A stretch of DNA of 14,012 bases from Desulfocapsa sp. (GTDB lineage Bacteria > Desulfobacterota > Desulfobulbia > Desulfobulbales > Desulfocapsaceae), in the NCBI GenBank assembly GCA_029942265.1, contig JAOZTO010000018.1, positions 1 through 14,012 of the forward strand. The letters are read 5' to 3'. The notes beneath the pieces are model-generated. The model made no database searches. It was not told the DNA's origin and saw only the letters and a list, made by a program, of their open reading frames with translations. Shown one piece after another: positions 13,061 to 14,012 of this stretch (the first letter of the stretch is position 1; each line of letters begins with the position of its first letter). A program made the translations under genes and the position numbers.

Positions 13061-14012
13061 TTACTCCTTCGTAGTGATATTTCTATTTTTAACATTCTTG
13101 TATATGGACCATGAGATTGCAGCTATGGTCAGTAAAAAGAAAAAACCGGCAATCGGTTTCGTCACAAAAACTGTTGGATCTCCGCCTGATATTTTTAACG
13201 CCTGACGAAGATACACTTCTATCATCGGCCCTAAAATGAATGCTATCAGAAGAGACGCTGGACTAAGCCCCCATTTTTTCAGGAAATAGCCAACTATTCC
13301 AAACAACACCATCACCTTAACCTCAAACAGACTCTGATGTGTGCCATAAGCACCAATACTGCACAGAACAAGAATAATGGGAAACAGGTACGAACGTGGA
13401 ATTGAAATAACCCACTGGCCTATCTTCATCAACGGCAAGGGAATAAAGAGCATGAAAAAATCAGAAACGATTAAAATCATGAACAATCCATAAATAGTGG
13501 CAGGGTTTTCCTGCATAAGCATAGGCCCTGGCGACAGGCCATGGATCATAAACGCACCCATAATAACAGCTGCTGATAATGCTCCTGGAATTCCAAGTGT
13601 AATGAGCGGAATAAGACTGGTTCCACACACTGCATTGTTGGCAGCTTCCGGTGCAGCGATTCCTTGTAACGATCCTTTACCGAATTCATCAGGGTTTTTG
13701 GAGAATTTTTTGGCCTGATCGTATCCGATAAATGCCGCAGTAACACTGCCAACGCCCGGCAGAGCGCCACAAAAGGAACCAAGACAACTTGATTTGAAAA
13801 TTGTACCAATACAACTCTTATATTCTTTCCAAGATACCCGCTGGTCAGCCGGATCTTTAGATTGCTTCAACCCTCTGCCCTTAACATCCTTCCAGCCCTC
13901 TTCCATCTGAAGCAGGACTTCACTCATAACAAGTAGCCCGATGAGCATAGCCAGCAGACCAATCCCTGCATCAAGCTCTAGCGATCCGAAAGTGAATCTG
14001 CGTTGAGTCGTT
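13061..14012 (-). CDS. TctA-family permease of a tripartite tricarboxylate transporter (5' end beyond the window)
   Basis: The large membrane subunit of a TTT (TctABC) carrier, which with a periplasmic binding protein imports carboxylates using an ion gradient. The frame is open from the window edge (…RRFTFGSLELDAGIGLLA) for 316 codons; the family is ~500 aa, so about the last 60% is here. Family blocks: GALPGVGSVTAAFIGYDQA, FGKG...GIAAPEAANNA, LITLGIPGALSAAVIMGAFM and HGLSPGPMLM, followed by several membrane helices and a final one ending IYKNVKNRNITTKE. The small subunit TctB and binding protein TctC would be expected upstream, outside the window. The flavoprotein gene follows after 4 bp, so transporter and redox pair form one operon. 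Confidence 0.95.
   Translation of the reverse strand, partial: TTQRRFTFGSLELDAGIGLLAMLIGLLVMSEVLLQMEEGWKDVKGRGLKQSKDPADQRVSWKEYKSCIGTIFKSSCLGSFCGALPGVGSVTAAFIGYDQAKKFSKNPDEFGKGSLQGIAAPEAANNAVCGTSLIPLITLGIPGALSAAVIMGAFMIHGLSPGPMLMQENPATIYGLFMILIVSDFFMLFIPLPLMKIGQWVISIPRSYLFPIILVLCSIGAYGTHQSLFEVKVMVLFGIVGYFLKKWGLSPASLLIAFILGPMIEVYLRQALKISGGDPTVFVTKPIAGFFFLLTIAAISWSIYKNVKNRNITTKE

Noticed and set aside
11239..13114. Plus-strand open frames opposite the flavoprotein gene, and similar antisense frames over pyrF, fabI, hydrogenase and pldA
   Set aside because: They lie opposite well-supported genes, show no family motifs and lack ribosome sites.
1..14012. tRNA, rRNA, CRISPR arrays, transposases or integrases
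   Set aside because: Looked for cloverleaf-like stretches, regularly spaced repeats and recombinase motifs by eye; none seen. Palindromic repeats here are too few and irregular for CRISPR.

Overview
The window looks like chromosomal DNA of an anaerobic, Gram-negative, moderately AT-rich bacterium. A sulfate-reducer-like member of the Desulfobacterota (old Deltaproteobacteria) is my best guess. The outer-membrane phospholipase points to a diderm cell, and the cytosolic [NiFe] hydrogenase and the AprBA-like flavoprotein/ferredoxin pair point to anaerobic redox metabolism. The taxon is inferred from gene content only. All genes except the polyphosphate kinase lie on the minus strand.

Layout in plus-strand coordinates. 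1-426: 3'-truncated MOSC-domain gene, with an ~80-bp palindrome just upstream. 660-5834: one compact minus-strand operon, in transcription order [NiFe] hydrogenase small subunit, large subunit, hydrogenase maturation protease, GGDEF diguanylate cyclase, FabI-like reductase, pyrF. From the large subunit to the FabI-like gene every junction overlaps by 1-8 bp, so these genes are very probably translated from one mRNA. 5835-6187: a gene-free stretch with a shortened MITE-like repeat, a weak terminator and a long nested palindrome. 6188-6694: a lone DUF1566-type gene. 6695-7321: a 627-bp gene-free stretch with a phased half-site array and a 127-bp palindromic repeat related to the one at 5876-5960. 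7322-8422 (+): a PPK2 with a lysine-rich, histone-H1-like tail. 8501-10019: yqaA-like membrane protein and pldA. 10181-10773: a RelE/HigB-like toxin and RHH-type antitoxin with a consensus promoter. 10951-14012: ferredoxin, AprA-like flavoprotein and the 3' part of a TctA permease, closed by a hairpin terminator.

The most interesting unit is 2218-5834. It is a cytosolic group-2-like [NiFe] hydrogenase with no signal peptide and no membrane partner in the window. It is translationally coupled through its own protease to a diguanylate cyclase that has an intact GGEEF and I-site but no sensor domain. The simplest reading is a hydrogen (or redox) sensor feeding c-di-GMP. The small subunit also has Asp where a proximal-cluster Cys is expected. 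The second unit of interest couples a tripartite tricarboxylate transporter to an AprBA-like redox pair whose substrate is unknown. No tRNA, rRNA, CRISPR array or transposase was seen.
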